From NCBI RefSeq assembly GCF_024700075.1, contig NZ_JAJONE010000003.1:158214-222213 (forward strand): DNA of 64,000 nucleotides. Reading direction: 5' to 3'. The DNA comes from Hymenobacter sp. J193. GTDB taxonomy: Bacteria > Bacteroidota > Bacteroidia > Cytophagales > Hymenobacteraceae. Shown here piece by piece: positions 23,508 through 33,676 of the stretch; positions within the stretch are counted from its first letter, which is position 1, and the number at the start of each line of letters is the position of its first letter. The notes under the pieces were generated by a model that worked only from the letters and a program-made list of their open reading frames with translations, was not told where the DNA came from and searched no databases. The position numbers and the translations under genes are program-made.

Positions 23508-24830
23508 TTAGTCGAGGTGCTCGATAAGGACTTTGGCGTCGTAGAAGTAGGTGGAAGCGAAGAAGTCGTTGACGGGGGTGTCAATGCTGAGGAGGATAAA
23601 ACCGCCGGCGGGGTCTTTGAAGATTTTGAAGGGGTAAAAGCGGGTTTTGATTTGCCGCTTTAGGGAGTAGGGGGCTTGCAGGTTGAAGGCGTAGAGGCGG
23701 CGGTCGGTGGTACCGGCGTAGAGGGTTTGGGTGGCGGCGTCGGGGCCGTAGCAGGTGTAGATAGTGGACAGGTTCGGCAGGCTGGCCTGATGCGTAGTCG
23801 TTTTGTGATAAATGTCGCCGTAAGCCCCAGTGATGTAGTGCTGCCCATCGGGGAAAAAGGCGAAAACACGGCCATCAGAGGTGTGGAGGCGGTGGGAGCT
23901 GTTGCGCTGAGAGCCTAGGAAGTTGCCGGTTGGCGTGAAGCTATAGTAGGTGTGGGGCATGGGGTAAGTAGACATGCCCATACCCAGCACCTCGCTGCTG
24001 GAGCCGGGAACCAAGTAAAGATGCTGGTTGTGCCCATCGCGGCTGTCCTCGTAAGGCAGCTGAGCCTTGGTGGCCCGGTCGTAGACGCGCATGGTGGGAC
24101 CGATGTAGCGCGTCGTACTGATGTAGAGCTGGCCATTGCTGGCCAGCACAGAACTCAGGCCGTGGGGAGTAGGAATAGTGTAAACCCGCAGCCTATCGAC
24201 CTGGGTGAGGGTGGACGCGTCGTAAATCAGGACGATGCCATCGTCGAATGGCAAATAGAGCTCCCGTCGGCCCTGGAATGTACTCAAGCTGCCATAGTTG
24301 ACCCCCATGCCCACTTCGATGGTTTTGATCATCTGATGCCCATCCAGGCTGTACTGGCTAACGGTGCCTGTGGGGCCAACGAAGTACAGCATGCGGGTGG
24401 TTTCGTCGAAAAGCACATCGCGGATATGGGCGCGCGCAATGTGGACGTTGGGACGGTGGAAAGTAACGGTATTGCTCTCGATGGTTTGGCCTGAAGCCAG
24501 CACGCCAACGACCTGGTAGAGGACATCGTCCGAGTAGGGGATGGTGGCGTCGAGGTAGGAAACGGTAGGTTCGACAAGGGTGGCGGGGCGCACGGCGAAG
24601 GTATCAGCGTCGGGATCGTTGAGGATTTCCCATCGCTTGATATGGTACTCCTTCAGGTCGGGGTTATTGAGCGCCGACCAGGTGAGCACGGCGGTACTAT
24701 CATTTGCTAGCTGAGGAACTTGCAGGGCAATACTGGTGGTAAGCGGTGGGGCAGGCTCTTGCTCAACGGATTCGCAGGAGGTGGTAATAAATGCAAGCAA
24801 CAGGAATAAGTAAAGTAGGATTTTAGTCAT
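23508..24830 (-). CDS. Lipoprotein with fibronectin-like and beta-propeller-like parts
   Basis: 440 residues. The N-terminus MTKILLYLFLLLAFITTSCE has a lipobox (ITTSC). Residues about 30-125 (IALQVPQLANDSTAVLTWSA, LKEYHIKRWEILNDP) look like a fibronectin type III domain. From about 130 repeated blade-like units follow (MLYFVGPTGTVSQYSLDGHQ, ELYLPFDDGIVLIYDASTLT, QLYISTTRYIGPTMRVYDRA), typical of a beta-propeller that reads like a two-column display of values. It is probably cell-surface or periplasmic. Binding partner unknown. Intact, with no obvious operon partner. Confidence 0.65.
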   Translation of the reverse strand: MTKILLYLFLLLAFITTSCESVEQEPAPPLTTSIALQVPQLANDSTAVLTWSALNNPDLKEYHIKRWEILNDPDADTFAVRPATLVEPTVSYLDATIPYSDDVLYQVVGVLASGQTIESNTVTFHRPNVHIARAHIRDVLFDETTRMLYFVGPTGTVSQYSLDGHQMIKTIEVGMGVNYGSLSTFQGRRELYLPFDDGIVLIYDASTLTQVDRLRVYTIPTPHGLSSVLASNGQLYISTTRYIGPTMRVYDRATKAQLPYEDSRDGHNQHLYLVPGSSSEVLGMGMSTYPMPHTYYSFTPTGNFLGSQRNSSHRLHTSDGRVFAFFPDGQHYITGAYGDIYHKTTTHQASLPNLSTIYTCYGPDAATQTLYAGTTDRRLYAFNLQAPYSLKRQIKTRFYPFKIFKDPAGGFILLSIDTPVNDFFASTYFYDAKVLIEHLD

Positions 24831-25040
24831 CGTTCGTGAATAGAGATGGGTGGTATTTTATGTTCGGTAGTGAGGGAAAGCGGACTGTGCTTAGGGCTGA
24901 GTTCAGAAATAGGATAGTTTAAGCAAGGTATGGTCTTTCAGACAAGTTCTGGGAAGGACCCGTTGTCAGTTTATTTGGCCCCAAGAAAGTGAGCCACCTT
25001 TATCTTCCCGGTTGGGTCGGGGTCGCTACCGGCACTAGCC

Positions 25041-25071
25041 AAAAAAGCCGCCCCACCCGGAACGGCTTTTT
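25041..25071 (-). terminator. Terminator of the minus-strand RCC1 gene
   Basis: AAAAAGCCG and CGGCTTTTT flank a GC-rich loop. An almost identical hairpin follows the plus-strand paralogue (32475-32506), showing that the 3' flank was duplicated with the gene. Confidence 0.7.
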
Positions 25072-25160
25072 CAGTAGAAAACTAACTCTATTCGCGTTAC
25101 AATGACTTTACCTTAATTTGGGTAGCTGGCCTACCCATATGGAACGGTGACGAGTAGCTT

Positions 25161-27705
25161 TTACTGCTTCACCACCTTCACCTGGGCGGGACGGCCGTCG
25201 ATGACCAGGCGCACGATGTAGAGGCCGGCGGGGCGACCAGCCAGCTCGGGCACGACCAGCGTGGCAGGGCCAGCCGGGGCGCTGACCAGCCGACGCAGCA
25301 GCACGCGGCCGGTGACGTCGGTCAGGGTCAGGGGCGCGGCCACCAGCGGGGCAGTCAGGGTGAAGTTCAACGTGAGGATGGCTCCGCTGCCCAGTGGCAC
25401 AGGGGCTGCCCTCAGGCCAGTGGCACGGGCCGAGAAAGTGGGCAGGCTCAAAGGAAGCGAACCGTCGCCGCCTTCGATGAGGAGCGGTTCGGCGCTGAAA
25501 AAGGGTAGGCCGAGCTGGCCAAAGCTGTTGCTGCCCCAGGCCCAGAGTGTACCGTCCTTGCGCACACCTACGCTGTATTCGTTGCCCGCCGCCACACTCT
25601 TCCAGTTGGTATCGCTGCCCAGCTTGTATGGGCGCGCTGCTGACGGTGCCGCTAGTGCCATCGCCGAGCTGGCCGTCGGCGTTGTTGCCCCAGGCCCAGA
25701 GCGTGCCGTCGGTGCGTAGCGCCACATTGTGCAAATAGCCCGCCTCCACGCCTGCCCAGGTGGTGGCGGTACCCACTTGCACAGGCACGCTGCGGTTAGT
25801 GAAGGTGCCATCGCCGAGCTGGCCTCTTTCGTTGCTGCCCCAGGCCCAGAGCGTGCCATTGGTGCGTACGGCCACGCTGTAGTCGTTGCCCGCCGCCACG
25901 CTCTTCCAGGTGGTGGCCGTGCCTACTTGCACGGGGCTGTTACGGTATTCCGTGGTGGTACCGCCGCCGAGCTGGCCTCTTTCATTGTTACCCCAGGCCC
26001 AGAGGGTGCCGTCCTTGCGCACGGCCAGGGTGTGGTTGTTGCCCGCCGCCACACTCTGCCAGTTGGTATCGGTGCCCACCTGCACGGGGACCGTGCGCAG
26101 GGTAGTGGTGCCATCGCCGAGCTGGCCTTGTCGGTTGTCGCCCCAGGCCCAGAGCGTGCCGTCCGTGCGCACGGCCACGCTGTGCAACCTGCCTGCCGCC
26201 ACGCTCTTCCAGGTGGTGGCCGTGCCTACTTGCACGGGGGTGTAGCGCTGGTCGGTGGTAATGCCGTCGCCCCAGGTCCAGAGGGTACCGTCGGTGCGCA
26301 CAGCCACGTTGTGGCCTCTGCCCGCCGACACACTGGCCCAGTTAATATGGATGCCCAGCTTGTACGGGGGCACTGTGGCCGGCAGTGGTGCCATCACCGA
26401 GTTGGCCGAAGGTGTTGTTGCCCCAGGCCCAGAGCGTGCCGTCCGTGCGCATCGCCACGGTGTGCCGCTCGCTCGCCGACACGCTCGCCCAGGTGGTGGC
26501 CGTGCTAATGCGCGCCGGAACGGGCTGGACCCCGGGCAGCAGTTGCGTACTGCCTACTTGGCCGTTGCTATTGCTGCCCCAGGCCCAGAGTGCGCCGTCG
26601 GTGCGCACGGCTAGGGTGTGGCTGGTGCTCGCTGCCACGCTCTTCCAGGTAGTGGCCGTGCCCAGCTTGTACGGGCGCGCTGCGGTCGGTAGTGGTGCCG
26701 TCGCCAAGCTGGCCTTCGTAGTTGTTGCCCCAGGCCCAGAGCGTGCCGTCGGTGCGCACGGCCACCGTGTGCGACCCGCCTGCTGCCACAATGGCCCAGT
26801 TGGTGTCGGCGCCCAGCTTGCACGGGTTCGCTGTGGTCGGTGCCGCTGGCGCCGTCGCCTACTTGGCCGGAGTTGTTCTTGCCCCAGGCCCAGAGCGTGC
26901 CATCTTGCCGGATGGCCAAGGTGTGGTCGTTGCCTGCCGACACACTGGCCCAGTTGGTGGCGGTGCCCACTTGCACAGGCGTGCTGCGCCGGGTGTTGTC
27001 GCCCAAGCCGAGCTGGCCGGAGTTGTTGTTACCCCAGGCCCAGAGCGTGCCGTCCGTGCGCACGGCCACGGTATAGTCGTTGCCCGCCGCCACGCTCTTC
27101 CAGTTGGTGGCCGTGCCCACTTGTACGGGCGCGCTGCGATCGGTGATGGTGCCGTCGCCTACTTGGCCGGAGTTGTTCTTGCCCCAGGCCCAGAGCGTGC
27201 CATCCGTGCGCACGGCCACGGTGTGGTCGTTGCCCGCCGACCCGCTGGCCCAGGTGGTACCAGTGCCCACCTGCACGGGGACCATGCGCTGGGTGGTGGC
27301 GCCGTCGCCGAGCTGGCCGCTTTTGTTGTAGCCCCAGGTCCAGAGTGTGCCGTCCGTGCGCACGGCCACGGTGTGCCACTCGCCACCCGCCACGCTCGCC
27401 CAGGTGGTACCAGTGCCCACCTGCATAGGGAAGCGGCGATTGGTGTTGGTACCATCGCCGAGCTGGCCTTGGCGGTTGTTGCCCCAGGCCCAGAGCGCAC
27501 CGTTGGCGTGGATGATGAGGGTGTGTCCATCGCCGGCGGCAAATTGCTGGGCCTGAGCCGGAGCGGCGAGGACTAGCAGCCCCAGCAGCAGCGCGGGCAG
27601 CCACTGGCCCGCCCACCGGCCGCGCGTAAGCAAGGAAGTCAGCAGCGAAGTCGGCAAGAAAAGGCGTGAGGCGGCCGGCGGGGCCACCAAGGAAGGATAG
27701 TGCAT
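25161..27705 (-). pseudogene. RCC1-repeat T9SS surface protein, four frameshifts
   Basis: The product begins [15 protein letters not shown] with a signal peptide ending APAQAQQ. Then come RCC1-type repeats of about 50 residues (consensus [30 protein letters not shown]) predicted to fold as beta-propeller blades. A T9SS type A sorting domain closes it ([20 protein letters not shown], then [20 protein letters not shown]). The frame changes near 26815, 26665, 26355 and 25621. At each place CAAGTGGGC of the repeat has become CAAGCTGGGC, an identical one-base insertion. Length 2545 bp equals 848 codons plus one, as four insertions predict. Either it is dead or repeats have been exchanged between units. 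Confidence 0.8.
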
Positions 27706-27922
27706 CTAAGGAATGGGGAGTGCCACGTCCCGGGGAAAGGCAGAGACACGCGCGTTGCTGCTAAGGGTCCCGTAACTGCAATCGAATAAGCTGCTCAAGA
27801 TAAGGCTTAAAGGGTTCTTCTTACAAAAGGGTCGTTCAAGCAAGCTATGGCCTTTTGCTTAGTTCTAAGTAGAGCCCGCTGTCGGCCCATCTAGCCCAGT
27901 AATTACCATCCAAAAAACGGTC

Positions 27923-28072
27923 GTGGCTGTTGCAGAAGTCATGGGGTAGCATAATAACCATATATGCAAACGCCTAGGGGGCCTATAAAAGCCTCTTCGT
28001 GAGTCTTTGAAGCTTGGTTCAGCTCGCTGAACCCTCACTCAACAGACCTGCAGCGAGTTCTGCAGCAGCCAC
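27923..28072. mobile_element. MITE-like element, copy 1 (150 bp)
   Basis: The ends GTGGCTGTTGCAGAA and TTCTGCAGCAGCCAC are 15-bp terminal inverted repeats with one mismatch. Both sides carry the 4-bp sequence GGTC (27919-27922 and 28073-28076), a target-site duplication. No coding frame of note. It has the same length and ends as the copy at 28698-28847. Confidence 0.7.
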
Positions 28073-28268
28073 GGTCGGTTATTGGACGATGCTTGTAGCT
28101 AAAGTAGAAACCGCTAGCGTGGCCCTATTAGACTTTATCGGAAACAGGTCGCTACTTTATCACCGTTTCGCTGAACCTACTAGTAAGAGGTGTTCCATTA
28201 GTATTGGTAGCTTAATAGTTTATCTCTTTAGTTGCTACATGTACTGACTCTCACTTTTCCTAAATACT

Positions 28269-28679
28269 ATGCCCAAGCAAGATTCTCTCCGGATCGGTAC
28301 TAGTGAATCGATTAACCTGATGGATTTCGATCCATTAAGCGACGCTATGTTAGAATTGGGCCGTCCGGAAGCGACCGAAGCGGGTGCGTTGGCATTGACC
28401 TCTCTGGATATTTTTTGGAATCAGTTGGAAGTCGATTGCGTAGCACAGTGTTGCGGCGTGTACGCCTTCGATTGGTGGCCGAACAACATCCTCAAAGCGG
28501 CCCAGGGGCTGAACAAACAAGAAGTTGTGGAGGAGCTTCGTCAGATGGAGAAAGCCGTTTACCAGAGTGATAAACCGATTGTCTGCCACCATCGCTTAAA
28601 CCAGCTTTTTGCGCGGGCTTCATTCCTGCAATTACAGAAGCATCTGCTCTCGATACTGACTGGCGAAGGAGCCAGCTAA
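28269..28679 (+). CDS. DUF6331-like protein
   Basis: 136 residues beginning MPKQDSLRIGTSESINLMDF. The core DIFWNQLEVDCVAQCCGVYA, then FDWWPNNILKAA, matches my memory of the DUF6331 signature (a C-x3-CCG-x2-AFD-like block). The rest is helical. Function unknown. The gene sits exactly between the two MITE-like elements and divides the inverted RCC1 genes; its promoter would lie between MITE 1 and 28269. The family call is moderate. Confidence 0.55.
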   Translation: MPKQDSLRIGTSESINLMDFDPLSDAMLELGRPEATEAGALALTSLDIFWNQLEVDCVAQCCGVYAFDWWPNNILKAAQGLNKQEVVEELRQMEKAVYQSDKPIVCHHRLNQLFARASFLQLQKHLLSILTGEGAS

Positions 28680-28697
28680 GCTGTTCAGATTAGAGGT

Positions 28698-28847
28698 GTG
28701 GCTGTTGCAGAACCCCGGTTTGACTTGCCCAACCGGCGGTGTAGAGCTTGAAGCGAGCCCGCAATGCGCATAAACGGGCCTTTTGCACCTGCATTGGGAT
28801 TAGCACAAACCGATTTGACACTGCTTGACGAGTTCTGCAACAGCCAC
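28698..28847. mobile_element. MITE-like element, copy 2 (150 bp)
   Basis: The ends GTGGCTGTTGCAGAA and TTCTGCAACAGCCAC are perfect 15-bp inverted repeats. The flanks AGGT (28694-28697) and AGGT (28848-28851) form a 4-bp target-site duplication. Length equals copy 1 exactly; the interiors are only loosely similar. The element lies 100 bp upstream of the serine-recombinase start. Confidence 0.75.
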
Positions 28848-28949
28848 AGGTCTTTTCTGAACGGTTTTCGCGGCTGCCCTTACGCCCTCGAAAACGCGGT
28901 TTTTCAGGGGTGTTTTCGGACAGGTAATCTGAACACCTATCTTCAGGGA

Positions 28950-29600
28950 ATGAGAGTAGCGCTTTACGCCCGCGTGTCCACCGCCGACAAGGACCAGGAT
29001 CCGGAGAATCAGCTGCTGGTGCTGCGCCGGGAGGCTGAGCGCGCCGGCGACGTGGTCTACAAGGAATACGTGGATCAGGACTCGGGCCGCAGGAGCGAGA
29101 GCCGCAAAGCCTTTCAGGAGCTGATGCGCGATGCGCAGAAGCGCAAGTTCGACCTGGTGCGCGTGTGGGACTTGAGCCGCTTCAGCCGCGAGGGCATCGA
29201 GAAGGTATTTGAGCACACCTCCCTGCTGGAGCAGTGCGGGGTAAGCTTCTGGAGCTACGCCGAGCCGCTGCTCAACACCACCGGCCCGATGAAGGACTTG
29301 ATGAAGGCCATGATTGCCTGGGCCGCCGGCTACTACTCGCAGCGGCTGAGCGAGAACGTGAGCTCGGGCCTAGCGCGGAAGCGGCAGAAGGCGGCCGAAC
29401 AAGGCGAGGTGTACGTGCACGGCCGCCGGGCCTTGGCGCGTGAACTCGTGGCCCGGATCCAGCAGTTGCAGCAGGAGGGACTAAGCGTCCGCAAGATCAG
29501 CGCCGCCGTGCAAGTGCCGGTGGGTACGGTCCATAAGTATTTAAAGGTAGAGTCACCTTTGTCGCAAACGGCAGACTACACCACTTCTTCTACGGGTTGA
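28950..29600 (+). CDS. Serine recombinase (resolvase/invertase type)
   Basis: ATG 28950 (MRVALYARVSTADKDQDPEN) starts the resolvase N-terminal domain with the nucleophile Ser in YARVS, Arg/Asp-rich SGRRSESRKAFQELM and the active-site helix DLVRVWDLSRFSREG. The C-terminal HTH is GLSVRKISAAVQVPVGTVHK. At 216 residues it is the size of small resolvases and invertases, which act as tetramers and exchange strands after 2-bp staggered cuts. An upstream extension through the MITE is rejected. Lying between inverted RCC1 genes, it is a candidate for inversion of the locus, but no crossover site is proven. Confidence 0.85.
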   Translation: MRVALYARVSTADKDQDPENQLLVLRREAERAGDVVYKEYVDQDSGRRSESRKAFQELMRDAQKRKFDLVRVWDLSRFSREGIEKVFEHTSLLEQCGVSFWSYAEPLLNTTGPMKDLMKAMIAWAAGYYSQRLSENVSSGLARKRQKAAEQGEVYVHGRRALARELVARIQQLQQEGLSVRKISAAVQVPVGTVHKYLKVESPLSQTADYTTSSTG

Positions 29601-29800
29601 TCAACTGAGGACTTATTAGTGGTATTCGACCTGCTATCACACGGACGCCATGAAGCTGTTCTTGACGGTCCTTTGCAACAAGAACCCTGAGAAGCAGTAT
29701 CTTGGTCGGCTTATTCGATCTTAGTTAAGTATACGGGACTACCAGCGGCAACGCGCTCGTCTCAGCCTTTCCCCGGGACGTGGCACTCCCTGTTGCTTAC

Positions 29801-32374
29801 ATGCACTATCCTTCCTTGGTGGCCCCGCAGGCCGCCTCGCGCCTTTCTGGGCCGACTTCGCTCTTGACTCTCTTGCTGATACGCGGCCGGTGGCTATCCG
29901 CGCTACTGCTGGGGCTGCTGGCCTTCGCCGCGCCGGCCCAGGCCCAGCAATGTGCCGCCGGTGGTGAGCACACCTTCAGCATCCACGCCGACGGCACGCT
30001 CTGGGCCTGGGGAGACAACACCTACGGCCAGCTCGGCGACGGCACCTTCGCTGATCGTAGCACTCCCGTGCAAGTGGGCAACGATACCAACTGGGCCAGT
30101 GTGTCGACGAGCAATGCCCACACTATAGCCGTGCGCACCGACGGTACGCTCTGGGCCTGGGGCAGAAACACCTTCAGTGAACTCGGCGACGGCACCATCA
30201 CTGATCGTAGCACTCCCGTGCAAGTGGGCAACGATACCAACTGGGCCAGCGTGGCGGCGGGTCCTGGCTACACCGTAGCTGTGCGTACCGACGGCACGCT
30301 CTGGACCTGGGGGTTGAACCACCACGGCCAGCTCGGCAACGGCACCTCCACGGATTACCCTAACACCCGCCGCGTGCCTGGGCAAGTAGGCACGGCCACT
30401 AACTGGGCCAGCGTAGCAGTGGGCGACTTGCACACCGTAGCTCTGCGCACTGACGGCACACTCTGGACCTGGGGGGTGAACGACTACGGCCAGCTCGGCA
30501 ACGGTACCATTGACAACCGTTTAACCCCCACACAAGTGGGTACAGCCACCACCTGGGCCAGCGTGGCAGCAGGCAACTTGCACACCGCAGCTGTGCGTAC
30601 CGACGGCACGCTTTGGGCCTGGGGCAGCAACTTCAGCGATCAGGTCGGCGACGGCTCCACCATCACCCGACGCACGGCCCCCGTGCAAGTGGGCAAGGCC
30701 ACCAACTGGGCGCGTGTGGCAGCAGGCATTAACCACACCGTAGCCGTGCGCAAAGACGGCACGCTCTGGGCCTGGGGTAGCAACGACAACGGCCAAATCG
30801 GCAGCGGCCCGCGCGGTAACGGCGTCACCGACAACCGCCGCGTGCCCGTGCAAGTGGGCACCGATACCAACTGGACGAGCGTTGCGGCGGGCGATTGGCA
30901 CACCGTGGCCAAGCGCACCGACGGTTCGCTCTGGGCCTGGGGCAGCAACGGCGAAGGCCAGGTAGGCAGTACGCAGTTGGTACCCGGTCGCCAAATGTTC
31001 CCGGCCCGCATTGGCACGGCCACCAACTGGGCCAGCGTTTCGGCGGCCCAGTATCAAACCAGGGCCATCCAGCAAGATGGCGCACTCTGGGCCTGGGGCT
31101 ACAACGGAAATGGTGAGCTCGGCACCGGTGTGCCAATCACCGGCCGCAGCACCCCCGTGCAAGTGGGTACGGCCACTTCCTGGGCGAGCGTGGTGGCGGC
31201 CAGGTATTACACCTTAGCCATTCGGCAAGATGGCACACTCTGGGCCTGGGGCCTGAACGAAGGCGGGCAATTCGGCGACGGTACCAAAGTCAACCAGCGC
31301 GTGCCTGTGCAAGTGGGCACGGCCACCTGGACGAGCGTAGCGGCGGGCGTTGGCCACACCGTGGCCTTGCGCACCGACGGTACTCTCTGGGCCTGGGGCA
31401 GCAACTATGACGGCCAGCTCGGCGACGGCACCAATACCGCCCATATGACCTCCATGCAAGTGGGCACAGACACGAACTGGGCGAGTGTGGCGGCAGGCGG
31501 TTTTCATACCGTAGCCGTGCGCACTGACGGCACACTCTGGGCTTGGGGCCAGAACGAAAACGGCCAGCTCGGCGACGGTACCAAAGTCAACCGCCACGTG
31601 CCCGTGCAAGTGGGCACGGACACGAACTGGGCGAGCGTGGCGGCGGGCGGTTCTCATACCTTAGCTATTCGGAAAGACGGCACACTCTGGACCTGGGGCT
31701 ATAACGACGACGGTCAACTCGGCTACGGCACTACAGCCAACATGCGCATAGTCCCTGTGCAAGTAGGCACGGCTACCACCTGGAAGAGCGCGGCGGTGGG
31801 CCCCAGGCACACGATGGCCCTACGCACTGACGGCACCCTCTGGGCCTGGGGCTACAACGGCAACAGCGAACTCGGCGATGGTACCGGTGTCGACCGTCGC
31901 GCGCCCGTACAGGTGGGCACGGCCACGAACTGGGCAAACGCGGCGACGGGCCTGTATCATACCGTAGCCGTGCGCACTGACGGCACCCTCTGGGCCTGGG
32001 GCAACAATTCAAGCGAACAGCTCGGCGAACCTTCCCTCAGCACGGACCCACTCCTCATCGAAGGCGGTGACGGTTCGCTGCCCTTGAGCCTGCCCGCTTT
32101 CTCGGCCCGCACTGGCGGCTTACGGGCAGCCCCTGTGCCGTTGGGCAGCGGGGCTGTTCTCACGCTGGACTTCACCCTGGCCACCCCACTGGTGTCTGCG
32201 CCTCTGACCCTGACCGACATCACCGGCCGCGTGCTGTTGCGCCGGCTGATCAGCGCCCCGGCTGGCCCCGCCAAGCTGGTTGTGCCCGAGCTGACGAGCT
32301 GGCCCGCCGGCCTCTACATCGTGCGCCTGGTCATTGACGGCCGCCCCGCCCAGGTGAAGGTGGTGAGGGAGTAA
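29801..32374 (+). CDS. RCC1-repeat T9SS surface protein, intact
   Basis: Start at ATG 29801 ([20 protein letters not shown]), conserved with the minus-strand paralogue; a start 21 bases upstream is possible. A signal peptide ends APAQAQQ. About 14 RCC1-type repeats follow ([37 protein letters not shown]) and form one or two seven-bladed propellers. The last 90 residues are a T9SS type A sorting domain ([40 protein letters not shown]). The protein should therefore be exported through T9SS and attached or released at the cell surface. The frame is intact, unlike its paralogue. Ligand unknown; bacterial RCC1-like propellers are often binding modules. Confidence 0.88.
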   Translation: MHYPSLVAPQAASRLSGPTSLLTLLLIRGRWLSALLLGLLAFAAPAQAQQCAAGGEHTFSIHADGTLWAWGDNTYGQLGDGTFADRSTPVQVGNDTNWASVSTSNAHTIAVRTDGTLWAWGRNTFSELGDGTITDRSTPVQVGNDTNWASVAAGPGYTVAVRTDGTLWTWGLNHHGQLGNGTSTDYPNTRRVPGQVGTATNWASVAVGDLHTVALRTDGTLWTWGVNDYGQLGNGTIDNRLTPTQVGTATTWASVAAGNLHTAAVRTDGTLWAWGSNFSDQVGDGSTITRRTAPVQVGKATNWARVAAGINHTVAVRKDGTLWAWGSNDNGQIGSGPRGNGVTDNRRVPVQVGTDTNWTSVAAGDWHTVAKRTDGSLWAWGSNGEGQVGSTQLVPGRQMFPARIGTATNWASVSAAQYQTRAIQQDGALWAWGYNGNGELGTGVPITGRSTPVQVGTATSWASVVAARYYTLAIRQDGTLWAWGLNEGGQFGDGTKVNQRVPVQVGTATWTSVAAGVGHTVALRTDGTLWAWGSNYDGQLGDGTNTAHMTSMQVGTDTNWASVAAGGFHTVAVRTDGTLWAWGQNENGQLGDGTKVNRHVPVQVGTDTNWASVAAGGSHTLAIRKDGTLWTWGYNDDGQLGYGTTANMRIVPVQVGTATTWKSAAVGPRHTMALRTDGTLWAWGYNGNSELGDGTGVDRRAPVQVGTATNWANAATGLYHTVAVRTDGTLWAWGNNSSEQLGEPSLSTDPLLIEGGDGSLPLSLPAFSARTGGLRAAPVPLGSGAVLTLDFTLATPLVSAPLTLTDITGRVLLRRLISAPAGPAKLVVPELTSWPAGLYIVRLVIDGRPAQVKVVRE

Positions 32375-32474
32375 AAGCTACTCGTCACAGTCCCGTTCGG
32401 TTAGGCTAGACACCCAAATAGCCACCCAAGTTCAGGCGAAGCCGTTTTAAAGAAAATAGAGCGGCATTTCTTCT

Positions 32475-32506
32475 AAAAAAGCCGTTCCGGGTGGGGCGGC
32501 TTTTTT
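32475..32506 (+). terminator. Terminator of the plus-strand RCC1 gene
   Basis: AAAAAAGCCG pairs with CGGCTTTTTT around a GC-rich loop, with a U-run. It is the counterpart of 25041-25071. Confidence 0.8.
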
Positions 32507-32728
32507 CGACATATTGCGCTATGCTGCCCTAGCTGCAAAGTCAACGGAAGTCTGACGATTGAGAGATGAGACTTGCTAAAAACCATTAGGCTTTTTTCGT
32601 TCGTACCGCTAGCAGTACTAGGCCCAATCATGAAGTTAGAGGCTGCTCAAACCACCGTTTATTTAACCCAACAGCTGATTTTGGCTTGAAGAGTCAAACC
32701 CTGGCTAGTTCTCTTTATGTGATGTGTG

Positions 32729-33079
32729 ATGGACTTTCTGTTTCGCTGTTTTTATAACCTTGCTTCCAAACAGCAGTCCCCCTATCTGCGGCTTGTCACT
32801 GCGCATGGTGGCTTGTGGCTCTGGCTGCACTTTGCGATTGTCGGGCTGTATTTGGTACTGCTCCAGCAAGTAGGCCCGGCGTATGTGCCGCGTATGACAG
32901 GCCTTGTGTACATGGGGCTAAGCGGCATCGCAGCCGGAGCAACTGTGCTCTACTTTCGCCGGCATCCTCGGAGCTACTGGTCAGCTTATCAAGGTGATGT
33001 AGGAACGGTGAGAGCCGGCTACGCCTTGCTGGGCATGCTCTCCTACGGCCTGCTGCCTTTTCTATTCTCCTTCGTCTGA
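32729..33079 (+). CDS. Hypothetical membrane protein
   Basis: ATG 32729 gives MDFLFRCFYNLASKQQSPYL. Three hydrophobic segments (about 25-45, 55-75 and 95-116, the last AGYALLGMLSYGLLPFLFSF) indicate an integral membrane protein of 116 residues. No known domain. A 220-bp gap separates it from the RCC1 terminator. Confidence 0.5.
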   Translation: MDFLFRCFYNLASKQQSPYLRLVTAHGGLWLWLHFAIVGLYLVLLQQVGPAYVPRMTGLVYMGLSGIAAGATVLYFRRHPRSYWSAYQGDVGTVRAGYALLGMLSYGLLPFLFSFV

Positions 33080-33164
33080 ACCAGACGCGTTTAGGGCTCC
33101 TCCGTTTCCCTGAACCAGTTTGTTAGCCCCAAGCCGCCGCACACTCTTTCAGCTACTATCAGCT

Positions 33165-33557
33165 ATGGGCTTAGATGTAAGTCATGTTGTCCCTATTGCC
33201 AAGACGCACGCGGTTGAGCAACTAGAGTACTTTCCCGTAGAGGAACTGAGTATTTCGCCAGCGTTTATAGAAAAACATAAAGCGCTATTAGCAGAGGTAC
33301 ACGATGAAGAAGCGAAAGTGACCATGACAGTTTTATACGTCATGGAGAAAGGATACCAGCGTAAAGGCATGAGCAGCCTGTTCTATAAAGACTTTCAGAA
33401 TGGAAGACCGTATTTCGACTTACTAAGTGTAAAAAAGGCATACGAATACCTTAAAGATGACCACATAAGCACCTTAGAGGCGTTGCAGCAAAACTTCCAA
33501 AAGAACTTTATTGAAAACTTCATCGAGGGTGAAAGCATCTTTTATGCAAGCTGGTAA
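33165..33557 (+). CDS. Hypothetical protein (130 aa)
   Basis: ATG 33165 (MGLDVSHVVPIAKTHAVEQL) is chosen over a TTG at 33120. The product is soluble, Lys/Glu-rich and probably helical (FIEKHKALLAEVHDEEAK, QNFQKNFIENFIEGESIFYA). Its AT-rich codon use differs from the RCC1 genes. No signal peptide. No family recognised. Confidence 0.5.
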   Translation: MGLDVSHVVPIAKTHAVEQLEYFPVEELSISPAFIEKHKALLAEVHDEEAKVTMTVLYVMEKGYQRKGMSSLFYKDFQNGRPYFDLLSVKKAYEYLKDDHISTLEALQQNFQKNFIENFIEGESIFYASW

Positions 33558-33676
33558 AGGATCGAACTAGAATGTTCCTCCGGATGAAGGGCACGGTTAC
33601 GGCAAATACCTATTCCTAAAAGCCTCCTTTACCTGAAATGATCGTTATCTTGAACCTACGCGAAGTAGCTTATGCC

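Larger units (their letters stand above)
25041..32506. repeat. Large imperfect inverted repeat: two RCC1 gene units facing outward
   Basis: The segment 25041-27760 on the minus strand and 29745-32506 on the plus strand are homologous from about 80 bp upstream of the start codon (shared CCTTTCCCCGGGACGTGGCA, then CTCC) through the coding repeats to the terminator. The interior 27761-29744 holds two MITE-like elements, a small gene and a serine recombinase. Homology is high at the 5' ends and sorting domain, looser in the middle. Confidence 0.75.

Noticed and set aside
26722..27576. Long open frame on the plus strand opposite the minus-strand RCC1 gene
   Set aside because: Antisense reading of GC-rich repeats gives long frames with repeated low-complexity sequence. 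The minus strand carries the RCC1 motifs, signal peptide and sorting domain.
28764..28949. Upstream extension of the serine recombinase frame
   Set aside because: The added residues are encoded by the right part of MITE 2 and its flank. The canonical start MRVALYARVS at 28950 is conserved in the family.
29801..32000. CRISPR-like regularity of the RCC1 repeats
   Set aside because: Period about 150-160 bp, repeats translate into RCC1 blades in one frame, and no conserved short repeat with variable spacers is present.
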